Origin: Apodemus sylvaticus
Lineage: Eukaryota > Chordata > Mammalia > Rodentia > Muridae
Length of the DNA: 64,000 nucleotides
NCBI RefSeq assembly: GCF_947179515.1
Contig: NC_067472.1
Coordinates: 78,558,266 to 78,622,265 of the forward strand
Direction: 5' to 3'
The notes under the pieces were generated by a model, which worked only from the letters and a program-made list of their open reading frames with translations, did not search any database and was not told where the DNA came from. A program made the translations under genes and the position numbers. Below, one piece after another: positions 10,842 through 21,863 of this stretch (position 1 is the stretch's first letter; each line of letters starts with the position of its first letter).

Positions 10842-11042
10842 AAACTGCTCCCCGCCCCCACCAGCTGCCGGAGTCTTCTTCCCAGCAGGAATGGAGCTGC
10901 CCGCTGGGGGCCTCTTGGCTACTAGTCATTCCGCTGTTCGCCACTCCTGTCTTGCTGGGCGGGCGGTGGTTCACCCTCCCACCTGAGTTCGCGCGTGAAC
11001 ACACTGAAATTGCCACCAATAAGAAACAAAGACCAGTTGAGT

Positions 11043-11048
11043 TTTATT
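11043..11048 (-). terminator. Mylpf: Mylpf poly(A) signal AATAAA (minus strand)
   Basis: TTTATT on the plus strand reads AATAAA on the minus strand, 65 nt beyond the Mylpf stop codon (11113-11115). This gives the short 3' UTR expected for this muscle gene. Confidence 0.85.
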
Positions 11049-11112
11049 GGGGGTCAGGGTGAGAGCTGGAGCGGCTAGGAGCCTATCTAGGTCTTCTGAG
11101 ACCTTGGGTCCC

Positions 11113-13574
11113 CTATTCCTGGTCCTTAGCGTCACCGTGTGTGATGACATAGCAGATGTTCTTGTAGTCCACGTTGCCGCCCACATCTGGAGGGAAGGCT
11201 GCCCACATGTTCTTGATCTGTAGGAAGACAGGGCTGGCTCTAGGTCCGGTCTTTCCACCGCTTCCCTCTCTTCCACTTCCCTCCACTCGAGTCCCTTTCC
11301 TTCCCGGGATCTCCCCAGCTCACCTCCTCCTGGGAAAATCGGTCACACTGCGTGGTAAGCAGCTCCTCCAAGCTGAGAAGGCGACATTCAGGGAGGTGAG
11401 ATCGGGTTCATGAGTCCTGCCCCCTCCCATTTCATTCCTGTTCCCACCAACCTTCCCTGAAACATGTCTGGCGCATCTCCCAAATGTTGTGTCCTCCTGT
11501 CGCGAATTTCTTCCCTTAGTTATAAAAAGGTAACCCCATCACCCAGTCCTGATTATTATAAAAATGTAACCCCCGTCATCCAGTCCCGGTTGCTCACACA
11601 TTCTATCAACCTGTAACCCTTAGGTAGGATTTTTAAGAGAGCCACTAGAGGGAGCCACTCACAACTGCTTTTTGATGCTGCCCTTCCCTTCTGGGTCCAG
11701 GACCTTGAAGGCTCCAGTGATCACATCCTCGGGGTCGGCACCTGCAGGGTCAGAGGACACAGGAGTCTAGCAAGTCCCTGAGGGTCTGGAAGGAGCAACT
11801 AGGGTCTTGGGCTGAGAACCTTTTACTCACCCTTGAGTTTTTCCCCAAACATGGTCAGGAAGACAGTGAAGTTGATGGGTCCACTGGCTTCCTTCATCAT
11901 AGCGTCCAGTTCCTCATTCTTCACATTGAGACGGCCTGAACGGAGTGAGCAGCAGGGGTTGGAGTTGGGTGCTGGGGACCAGAGCTGGGCTTCCCATAAA
12001 CTTAAATCAGCTCATTCATTTTCCATCTGGGCAGATTAAGGCCTGAAGCCACCGGATTCCCATTTATAAATGGCAGTAGGGGGCTCACCCATGGCTGCAA
12101 AGGTGTCCCGAAGATCCTCCTTGTCAATAATGCCATCCCTGTTCTGATCAATTACAGTGAAAGCCTGTGGAGGGGTAGGGGTGGGGACAGACGAAGCCAG
12201 GAATTGGCCCAAGGCAGATCAGATTCTGGCCCTGAGCCAGCTGTTCCCCTCCACCCTTTGATGGGAGGGGAGGAATTCTAAACCCTCCTCCTCCCTCAAC
12301 AGGTGCACTTTCTGGGAAGGAGGGGTGGGGAGGAGGGGTGGGGAAGTGGTGGGGAGGAGGGGTAGAGTCTCCTTCTCTCACCTCCTTGAACTCCTGGATC
12401 TGAGTCTGGTCAAACATGGAGAAGACATTGGAGCTCCCTTCTGCTGCCGCCCTTCTCTTGGCCTTCTTGGGTGCCTGTGAGGGTAAAGGTTGAGCAGGAG
12501 AGCCCACAGGCCCGTTCCTGTATCTCTCTCCTGGGAGCAGCAAACCAGACTTTTGTTTCTGTTAAGGACAGGGTCCCATCTAGCCCTCAAACTTGCTACT
12601 TAACTGAGGATGACCTTGCTGTCCTCACTTTGCCTCCATTGCTGACCTTGACCGTGTAAGTTCCAGGGTTAGCGCTGTGTGCGGCACACCCTTTTCATTC
12701 GGTTGCCTGTGCATGCTAGGCCGGCACTACCGATCAACCCGAGTCACATCCCCAACCCCAGTCTCCCCACACTAGACATGGTCTCATGATTTAGCGTGGG
12801 GACCTATTGTGTAGACCCACGCTTTCCTTTCCTCGAACTCAGAGATCCACCTGCTTCTTCCTCCTGAGAATAAAGATATTCATCACCACACCAAGCTTCT
12901 CCTCCTCTTTTCTTTTTCTTTTTTAGGCAGGTCGAACTACATTGCTTAGGCTGGCCTTGAACTCCTGGACTCCACCTCCTCAGGCTTGAAAGCAGTTGAA
13001 ATTTCAGGCATACCCCCCAAGCCTAGTCAGATTCAGATTCAGAGTTCTTCGATTCCCTTTTTCTAAGATGACTCTTTTTTTTCTTGGTACCTCTTGGCCA
13101 AGGGGCCTCATTTTGGCTGCATCTCTAAATTGCCAACTCTAGCTCCCAGATCACTTCATCCGGACTGACAGGTGCCCCTCTCAGGACCCTCCACCCGCCA
13201 ACTTGACATCCATACGTGCAGCTTAATCTACTCATTGACCCTGTCTGAACCTCTAATTCTCACTTATAACATGTGAGCAGGCTCATCTCACTGAGGACTT
13301 TGAGAACAGAAAGGAAGGGATGGAACAGGCTTTGAGCAGGTCTCCCCCAGCCCCTAGACATCGTGGTTGGATATCTGAGCATATTATCCTTGAGTGAACC
13401 CTTCAGCCCATCACTCTATCCTCTGGTCTCATTCTGTTACTAAGAGAGAGGGTTCATATTTTTGCCTGTAGTTGGAATGAGAAGGGGCAACTTTTTTTTT
13501 TTTGAAGGGTGAAACTATCCTGAGCTAATGGGTCAGAACTGGGGGGGGGGGGGGTGCGGATCTTCACTCACCAT
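11113..13574 (-). CDS. Mylpf: Fast skeletal myosin regulatory light chain, 7 coding exons
   Basis: Regulatory light chain 2 of fast skeletal myosin. It binds the neck of the myosin heavy chain in the sarcomere and tunes contraction through Ca/Mg binding and phosphorylation by myosin light-chain kinase. Minus-strand coding exons, 5' to 3': 13572-13574, 12382-12474, 12089-12164, 11831-11935, 11663-11741, 11324-11372, 11113-11217. They join to 510 nt (169 aa) with GT-AG introns throughout. The N-terminus APKKAKRRAAAEGSSNVF carries the phosphorylatable Ser pair at residues 15-16. The first EF-hand loop, DQNRDGIIDKED (38-49), is the intact divalent-cation site; the later EF-hands are degenerate, as usual in this family. 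The protein ends GDAKDQE. Exon 1 codes only for Met, and intron 1 (about 1.1 kb) holds two old B1 copies. The gene is tail to tail with Septin1 and diverges from Tbc1d10b. Confidence 0.98.
12783..12895 (-). mobile_element. Diverged B1 in Mylpf intron 1
   Basis: cctcgaactcagagatccac and aataaagatattcatcacca follow antisense B1 order. Confidence 0.5.
12922..13025 (-). mobile_element. Second diverged B1 in Mylpf intron 1
   Basis: taggctggccttgaactcct plus caggcataccccccaagcct; old and fragmented. Confidence 0.5.
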
Positions 13575-13653
13575 GTCTTAGATCTCCTGGGGGCAAGGCA
13601 GTAGCTCCAGATGGAAAAAGGAAGAGAATCTGCTTGGGGCAGTTCTTCTGGGG

Positions 13654-13660
13654 TTATATA
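13654..13660 (-). promoter_or_regulatory. Mylpf: Mylpf TATA box
   Basis: Minus-strand TATATAA lies 80 nt upstream of the ATG, so a start site near 13.63 kb is expected. This fits a strong tissue-specific promoter. Confidence 0.75.
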
Positions 13661-13725
13661 GTCCTGCCCCGGGAGCCCTTAACATACCGTGGTAACCTTA
13701 GCCCTGCGGATACCCACCCAAGATA

Positions 13726-13734
13726 CTAAAATAG
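13726..13734 (-). promoter_or_regulatory. Mylpf: MEF2 site in Mylpf promoter
   Basis: Plus-strand ctaaaatag reads CTATTTTAG on the minus strand, a perfect match to the MEF2 consensus YTA(A/T)4TAR. It lies about 70 bp upstream of the TATA box. MEF2 control of fast light-chain genes is established for the family; use of this exact site is inferred. Confidence 0.7.
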
Positions 13735-13772
13735 CCCAGCTTAGGGGCCTCTCCTTTCTTGGAGGCCTGCAG

Positions 13773-13778
13773 CAGCTG
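13773..13778. promoter_or_regulatory. E-box CAGCTG upstream of Mylpf
   Basis: Palindromic CAGCTG, the half-site combination preferred by MyoD and myogenin heterodimers, sits about 40 bp beyond the MEF2 site. The MEF2 plus E-box arrangement is a common muscle promoter module. Function is inferred from motif and position. Confidence 0.5.
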
Positions 13779-13789
13779 GAGCCCAGGAA

Positions 13790-15069
13790 GGGGGGGGGGG
13801 GAGGAGGCCTTGGGATGCAAGTCTCATTAGGATCTATATGGGAAGGGATGTTCTTTCTCCCAAAAGGAGATTGCAATGTGCCAGAATTCAGAGGGGCTCA
13901 GGGAAGCCCACAGTTCTGGAATAGATGAACCAGACTTTTGAGCCCCTGAGTGGGCTGGGTGCAGATCTAACCCAGTAAGCATTTATTGCCAACAGACAAT
14001 ATGCTTGGTTTTGTGGGTTCACTTTAGCAAACAAGCAGGCAGGCAAGCAAATGACAACAGCAGAACTCAACAGGAAGCTAATGAAGTGAGTTAGGTGAGG
14101 GCTGATGAGCAGACATGGCAGACAAAAGACACAGCACGTGGGCGAAGGCCAGGACCGTGAAAGTCAGCTGCTAGACTTGGCAGAATTGGGACAGGGCTGG
14201 ATGTTAAGGTTGGTGACCAGATACTGTGGGGTTTGCAAAAAACGGAGGCACTGGTAAACCTAGAAAGGGTGGAAGCAAGAGACCTCAGAGAAGACACAAT
14301 GGTCCCAGCCATCCTCTCCCAGGGAGCACAACCGGTGGCTTCTCCCTTCCGGGAAAATGCTAGCTTGGCTGATGTTGTGACTTTCATACTGTTCTGGGCC
14401 TCAGTGGCCCATATTGCTCCATGCAGTGGAAATCTAGAGAAATAGCAGTACAGGAAACCCCAGGTTGGCAATGGTACGCATGTCCTCCTGCTCCCTTTAG
14501 GACCTGATGGCCTGAGGAATGTGTCCCCCCCTTCCCTGCTCCAGTCCATGCCAATGCCACTAAGACATTTTCTTTTCTGGGCACTGGGGCCCAGCCACCT
14601 GTTGTCTCTAAGAAGAGGGAAGGAGCCGCCCTAAACTTAGCAGCTGTCCTTGGCCTCCTACACAGCTCCTCCGGCTTTGGGTGGCAGCTGTTTTGCCTAA
14701 TATGGGTACATGGGGGGCTCCGTCATGGAGGAGCGCACTCACTAGTGGATTCTGGGAGGTGAGAAAGACTCCAAAAAGGGAATGGGATTTGTGGAGTTCT
14801 CAGTAAACTTGAATCAAATGGAAGATGGAGAAGTTATGAAAAGAAGATCTGACAGGTCATCACTGGGTCTGGGTCTGAGTTGGGAGCGAGCGGGAAAGTA
14901 AGCTGACAAGACTGAGGAGCTTCAAAACTCAAAAGACAACAGGACTAGGGACATTGAGAGCTGGGTCTCACTAGAATTTTGAGAGTGGCTTTATGAATTT
15001 GGGAGTCCACTCATTCTGTGGAGCAAGAGAACAGAGAACAGAGGAAGCAGTGCTTAGAAGTGGGAAAGT
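13790..15069. other. Mylpf-Tbc1d10b interval, repeat-poor
   Basis: Apart from a poly(G) run near 13.79 kb I see no repeat and no convincing exon here. Being SINE-free in a SINE-dense locus, it may hold Mylpf or Tbc1d10b regulatory sequence. Confidence 0.4.
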
Positions 15070-15072
15070 TGC

Positions 15073-15240
15073 TGGTTCGGTAGTGGCCTTTAGTCTCAGA
15101 ACTCAGGAGGCAGAGGCAGGCAGATCTCTGAGTTCCAGACCAACATAATCTACAGACTGAGTTCCAGAACAGCCATGCAGGGCCACACACAGACACTGTC
15201 TTGAAAAAAAAAACTTAAAAAAAAAATCTTAAAACAAAAA
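15073..15240 (+). mobile_element. B1 SINE, diverged
   Basis: ctcaggaggcagaggcaggc and gactgagttccagaacagcc, with an A-rich tail. It lies between Mylpf and Tbc1d10b. Confidence 0.75.
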
Positions 15241-15689
15241 AAAAGAAGTTGGAAGAAGGTTAGAGCTCATAAAGTCAGGCCTTGTGGTTTTGGTCTGAGG
15301 GCTACCTTGAGGGCTCCTGAAGTTAGAGTCTAAGTTAGTAGCTACTGAGTCCATAAGAGGTGAACAGTAGGGCTTGGACCTTGAATCTTCCAAAGAACAG
15401 GAATGCAGATATGGAGGGTTCATGGTATTGAGGACTCATGGATTTGGGGTCTGAGATGTCTGGCCACACGCTCAGAGGGATAAGGTTTCGGAAATGGCAG
15501 CGTTTGGGGGAGAAGCTGAGTTTATATATGAGAACTTAGAGAAACCTGGTCTGAGTTCCTGCCTGAAATAGGGAATTGAGAGATGAGTCTTTTAGAGGAC
15601 TGACTGCAGTCTAACTAGAGAGGGCACTGGATGCAGCTCAGCAGCTGAATGAACCGGGGCTCTTTTGAAACCCAAGAAGGCCAGCCCGG

Positions 15690-16315
15690 CACTCTTATTG
15701 GCTAGGAGCCGCACCGATGCTCCGGGCCCTTTCTCAGTGATGTCCCCAGTTGTCACCCCCTCTCGTGCTTGTCTCTGGTTGTCACAGATTATTCTCGCTC
15801 TGGCACCGCCTGCTGGCAGCATCCCTGCCCCTCGAAGCAGAGACTGTTATCTATCTTCCTACCCTTATGCAAAGTAGAGAAAGACAGTCATTGGCTAACA
15901 AGTTAATCACAAGTTAAGCCCGCCTCTCCCTAGCTTCATTCCTTCCTGATCATCTCAGGAAGTCTAAGAATTTTTCGGCTCTTTCTATTGACTGCAGATG
16001 CTGTCATCACAGGAACAGACGTAACCGTCGGCCAATTTGACTGCCTAGCCCCGCTTTTAATTGGTTCTTTTTCACCATCTCCATTGGCTAACAAGTTCCT
16101 AGTCTCTGCCTCTTACTGCTCAACACCAGCCTCATTCCCCGCCCTTCTGGGATAACTCACTCTTCAGTTGTGTTTATTGGCCCGGAGGCTCAGGATCTCT
16201 GTTTTCTATTGCTTGTTTTCTTCGTCCGGCCTTCGCCTTCTTCATTTCCTCTTTCTAGAACACCCACCCTCTGCCCGCCTCTAGCCCCACCCACCCTTCC
16301 ATGGATTGGCAGGAA
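15690..16315 (+). promoter_or_regulatory. CCAAT/ATTGG cluster upstream of Tbc1d10b
   Basis: Seven CCAAT-box cores lie in about 610 bp: ATTGG at 15697, 15890, 16060, 16083, 16176 and 16305, and CCAAT at 16032. Two sit inside an exact 16-base repeat (15889-15904 and 16082-16097). The cluster ends at the edge of the CpG island that covers the Tbc1d10b start. NF-Y is the usual CCAAT binder; occupancy here is inferred. It could also serve the divergent Mylpf side. Confidence 0.55.
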
Positions 16316-16329
16316 CTCAGTTTTCTCTC

Positions 16330-17350
16330 TGGTCCTGCTCCTATGGAGGGGCGCGGGAGGGCCTTGCCTAGCGCAGGCGTAGTTCGCTGAGACAGTGGCG
16401 GCTCCTCAGCATCTGCGCAGGCGCGACGTCGGCAGCCGGCCCCTCGCTGGGAGGGGGCGGCGCGAGCGCGCGAGTAGGGGTGAGAGGCCGGGAGACCCCG
16501 GCGCGAGCGCCGACGACCCTTGCCCCGCCTGCGCGCGCCGCCCGCCGCCTGCCGCCCGGTCCCGCCCCGCCCCCGGCGCGCGCCGAGCCGCGCCCTTCGC
16601 CCTCTCTGCAGCCCGGGCGGGCTGCTCCGGGCGGCCTGAGGGGCGGCGCCTTCTGCGGCCTCCCCGGCGGGGGGATGTGAGGGGCCGCCCGCAGCTATGG
16701 AGACGGGCCCGGCGCCCCTTGTGGCCCCGCCGCGCCGTCACGGCGCCCCCGCTGCCCCATCGCCCCCGCCCCGGGGTTCCCGGGCCGGGCCGGTCGTAGT
16801 GGTGGCACCGGGACCGCCAGTGACTACAGCCACTTCAGCCCCGGTCGACCTGGTGGCCCCCGGGGAGGCTCGGCCCGCCTGGGTCCCAGGATCGTCCCAG
16901 ACCTCGGCCTCGACACCCACGACAGCCACGGGCAGCACGGTGGTGGTGCTAACCCTGGAGGCCTCAGCCGAAGCCGCGAAGACGCAAGAGTTTCCCGCAC
17001 CAGCCGCAGAGACAGGAGCCGAGACGTCGGTGGCCTTGGCTTTGGGGACAGACACTCCAAAGACGGAAGAGGCTCGAGCCTCTCCTGTCCCAGGACCAGG
17101 GACCCCCACTCGGACACCTTCCAGAACGGCGCCTGGAGCCCTGACTGCCAAACCCCCGCTTGCCCCCAAGCCGGGAACCACAGTAGCTTCAGGAGGGACT
17201 GCACGGGGTGGAGCAGGACAGGTGGCAGGTGGACATGGAGCTGCTACATCAGCATCAGCATCAGCAGGGCCGGTGCCTGAGGACCCCTCAGGGCCTGTCA
17301 CGGGCCCTCCCGGGACCTGCGAGGCTCCGGCTCCGGCTCCAGTGGCTGTG
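16330..17350. promoter_or_regulatory. Tbc1d10b: CpG island over Tbc1d10b promoter and exon 1
   Basis: GC content and CG dinucleotides rise sharply from about 16.33 kb, with long runs such as gcgcgagcgcgcgag and cgccgcccgccgcctgccg. The 5' UTR has no TATA. Transcription probably starts near 16.38-16.40 kb, by analogy with CpG-island promoters. The island continues into the coding part of exon 1. Confidence 0.8.
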
Positions 17351-20300
17351 GTGACAGTGACCCCAGCTCCGGAGACTGTTGAAAACTTTCAAGACCTGGG
17401 CTCCACGTCCAGCCTAGGACCTGGCATCTCTGGGCCTCGAGGGCAGGCCCCGGACACCCTGAGCTACTTGGACTCCGTGAGCCTCATGTCAGGGACCTTG
17501 GAGTCCTTGCCGGATGATGTGAGCTCCTTGGGTTCAGACTCGGAGATAAACGGGCTGGCCCTGCGCAAGACGGACAAGTATGGTTTCCTTGGGGGCAGCC
17601 AGTATTCGGGCAGCCTGTGAGTACACCGTGGGCACCCGTGGGGGCTGCCTGTGAACGCGGGGGTGGGGGAGGGACGTGATGCACCTGGCTAGCCCAGACC
17701 CAGGGAGTCATTAGCAGGAGCTGCAGTGCCAGAGCATCCTGGGGTTTCTATGACTTCAGAGTTGAGGATCAGGATCAAGGCAGTCATCTCAGTTTAAACC
17801 TAGACCTTGCCTGTGTCCTTGAGCTAGAGGTGTCCCTGTTTCTGTGCCTCAGTTTCCTCTATGAAGAGAGGGGTTGAATGAGCTGATTCCTACTAAGCAG
17901 CTAAGATGCCAGCTGCTTGGTATGAAACCCTTAACTAGAAAGGCCAGACATGCCGGGCGGTGGTGGTGCACGCCCTTAATCCCAGCACTTGGGAGGCAGA
18001 GGCAGGAGGATTTCTGAGTTTGAGGCCAGCCTGGTCTACAGAGTGAGTTCCAGGACAGCCAGGGCTACACAGAGAAACCCTGTCTCGAAAAAAAAAAAAA
18101 AAGAAAGAAAGAAAGAAAAGAAAGGCCACACATTCTGGAAAGTTGGTTGGGCCAAGGCTCTGGTAGAAATCTTAGGTCTCTGAGGGCAAGAAGGATGCAG
18201 GCACCTTCAGAATAGCAGTAGGGAATCACTGGGCAATTGGCAGAATGGTGGGGTGAGGAAGTCTGCTTGGTGGAGGAGAGACCCTGAAGGCAGGGCTTTT
18301 GTGAGAGGGCAGTTTTGTGTTTTCATTGAAAGGGTGGGGGTGGCCTCTTCCCCATTTCCTCATCTCCCCTGCCCTAGTAGAGCTTTCCTAGTTCCTTCCA
18401 GGGAGGGGCCTGAGTCACTCTAAGGTGGGGGTGTGTGACTGGCCTGACTTCTTCCTTCTCTCTCTGGATCCTGACCATTGCGCCTGTGCTCCCTTAACCT
18501 GCTGGCTAGTCTGTAACCTGGTTAGCTCAGCCTGAGGACACTGCAGCAGGCTCAGTACTGAGCACTAACTGAAGTACTACTTTCAAGGCGCTCATCTGGA
18601 GGGAATGCCCAGTTTCAGTGTAATAGGTTGGGTTTGGCCTAGAGATGAGAGGGTTCTGTGAGCACCTGGATGTAAGACCTCTCGTGAAGTGGATCTGAAT
18701 CAGGAAGATAGAGTGGGAGAATAATACAGGCAGGGCTTGTAAGCTAACAAAACTCAGGAAACTTGATTGGGCACCAACATTCAGTCTGAACTCTAGATGA
18801 AGTTTGACCCTGGTCCTTTCTCTTGCACTTCTTTCACCTCATAAGAAACAAAACTAGAGTTGCTTCCCTCAGATAATGTGGATTGGTGCGACTAGGGAAC
18901 ATTCCTCCATATTAGTCTGTCCAGAGGAACTTGGTTCAAATTCGGTTTTAGAATATCACTCCTGTGTCAGGCATTCTGCTCTGTGCTATTTTTCTGCTTT
19001 ATAACTTTGACACTTCAGAATCTATCTTCCATGCCAGAGGAATTACCTCTGAGGTAAGGATGATTGTAATATATTAGCATAAACACTTTTTTCTCCTGCA
19101 GGGTAAAGTTCAAGCCCAGCTCTGCTAGTCTCTTTGGTCTCAGCCCCAGGCTGTTAGACTGTGTATGGATCAGTCGTGGGTTATTCAGGCCTGTCTACCT
19201 CAGAAGTGTTCTTCCCCTGCTCTGCCTCTGTTTCTCTTCACTCCTTTTGGTGCACTTTTTATATCTTTTTTTTCCAGGAAGCCTTCCCTGATACTTACTG
19301 TCCTTGTACTAATGACTCTGTGGGAATCTTTTGCCTGTACATCTCTCGTGTCATAGTGGATCTTCCTCCCGTTTGTTTTTATTTTATGTATTGGGTGTTT
19401 TGCCTGCACTCATGTCTATGCACTTTGTGATATAGTACCCCGGGAGGCAAGAAGAGCTTCAGACCCTCTGGACCTGGAATTACAGACCATAGCTGCCTCC
19501 TGGGTGCTGGTTCTCGCTCTACAAGAGCATCCAATGCTCTTAGAGCTGAGCCATCTCTCCTGCCATTCCCTTCCTTTGTAAGTTGTAGTGTTCCTTAGGA
19601 CAGGAAAAGTACCTTAATATTTCCAGCCCTGAGAGTGTAGAACTGACATTAATGTAATAAGAGATGATGTCTCTGTTTATAGAGTTTCTAGCACAGAATA
19701 AATTAACATCTATTGTGCTCATATTTAACCGTCTTTTTTGTGTATTTTTCTCACTAGTCCTTCTAACTGTAGGTAGTGACATCCCATTTATAGCTGAGGA
19801 AGAGACTCAAGTTACTCACATGTCAAGACTGTGGCTTCTAAGGGACAGAACTGGGCTTTGAGCTTAGTCTGGCATTTTTAAACCCATGGTCTTTTTTCCA
19901 TTTGATTCTCCCATAACTGCTCCTGTAAGCAACCAACCATTTCCAGACAGATGGAGCACCTTGAGCATGGAGCCGACAGAATAGCATCAGGGCAGAAAAA
20001 TTCATTTGCTTGGGAACTGGGGAGGCTGCAAAGAGGAGGGGGAGGAGGAGAGAAAGTCACAGATGGTCCAAGAAATCTCTTGTCTCATAGGATAAAATGA
20101 CACACCTAAGGTCATTCGTGTGAGCTCTTGTTACAGGCTATTTACAGGTTCTTTCAGGTATATATTGTTATTCTCTTGACCTTACAAATGAGGAAACTGA
20201 GGCTTAGAAAAATTAAGTGACTTGTTCAAGGTCACATAATGAATAAATGGTAAAACTTGGACTTAGATCCAGATTTAATACAAAAATGTGGCTTATAGTT

Positions 20301-21831
20301 AATTTTTTTTTTTTGCAGTGCTGGGACTAAATTCAGAGCCCTTCACATGCAAGAGAAGCACAGTACCACTGAAGCACATCCTCAGCCACAGTGGTTCTTT
20401 TCATTATGACCAAAACTGGATGTGTTAGAAGTGGGATTTAAATTGTCTGGGTAGAGATTCAGTAGGGAAGGAAGCCTTTAAAGTGTGGATGGTCAAGTGT
20501 TCAGACATTTTGATCTCACAAAATTTCTAGTTTCTCAGTTGAGCCTGAGGGAACTGGCTGGCTCAGTTTCCCCACAGCCTGGGGCTCCACACTACTGCAC
20601 TGACCTCTTCCATACATACTCCAATTCTGCAGAGAGAGCTCTATTCCTGTGGATGTGGCTCGGCAGCGGGAGCTCAAGTGGCTGGAGATGTTCAGTAACT
20701 GGGATAAGTGGCTGTCACGGCGTTTCCAGAAGGTTTGAGGGCTGGGCAACACGCAAGGGTGGGGAGTGGAAGTTAATATCTGCCCTCCTAGCACACTGAG
20801 GGTCAGTGGTACTTGGGCATTGGCAGGAGGAGCTTTAAACTGTAGCCAGGCCAGGTCCAATGTGTCACATCTGGCATGTGGGAGGAATGTCTCTGGGAGC
20901 CTGATGGCTGGTGGGGAAAGCTTAGAGAATGTTCCAGGCCTGAAGCTGTCACCCTAGCTGTTACTCTGCCTTAGGTAAAGCTGCGCTGCCGGAAAGGAAT
21001 CCCCTCCTCTCTCAGAGCCAAGGCCTGGCAGTACCTGTCTAATAGCAAGGAACTCCTGGAGCAGAACCCGGGCAAGTTTGAGGTTTGTGCAGCTCCAGGG
21101 TGGGGATATGTGGCACTGTCTCTGCAGGAGAAATCAGTTCTCCCAGGTCCTGAGGTAAACCCTGCTGTCCCACTGCAGGAGCTGGAACGGGCTTCTGGGG
21201 ACCCCAAGTGGCTGGATGTGATTGAGAAAGACCTGCATCGCCAGTTCCCTTTCCATGAGATGTTTGCTGCTCGAGGAGGGCATGGGTAAGAGCCTGACTG
21301 GACCAGTTGGCAAAATCTGTTGAAGGTTCCAGGAAGATAAAAGGCTTGGTTCAAGCAGTCCATGCCCTCTGGGGCTCTTAGAAGAATGATCATTAATCAG
21401 TTGAATGTCAAGCAGTGTTAAGAGAAGTATCTGGTGTGGGAGATTCTAATTTGGGCCTTCATATAGGTACATCAAGGACTAATTGAGGTTGTATTTGTGC
21501 TGGATTTTAAAAGCTAGTTGGGGCTGGGACAAGGTTGGGTTTTCCTTCCTGGGAGGTTGTATAAGCAGTGTCTGGACAGTGGGTTTTTATAGAGCTGAAT
21601 CTGGAAAGCAGTTCAGGCCAGATCACCAAGGACCAAGGCACTTGGCATTTTAATTCTGTAGTTAGGCTTCCTTCGGATGAGATGTGTACCACTCCTCCCG
21701 TGTGGAAGGCAATCTTAGGTAGTTATACGGACTTTTGTGTGGCCTTGGAGCTTATACCTGGGGCCTCTACCATGCTAGGCAAGTGTCTACCACTCAGCTA
21801 ATTCTCTGCCCTCGATGAACAGTTTTCTTTT

Positions 21832-21863
<32 letters not shown>

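Noticed and set aside
16406..17301. Antisense open frames of 111 and 187 aa opposite Tbc1d10b exon 1
   Set aside because: Expected from GC-rich low-complexity coding DNA; composition mirrors the sense strand and no motif is present.
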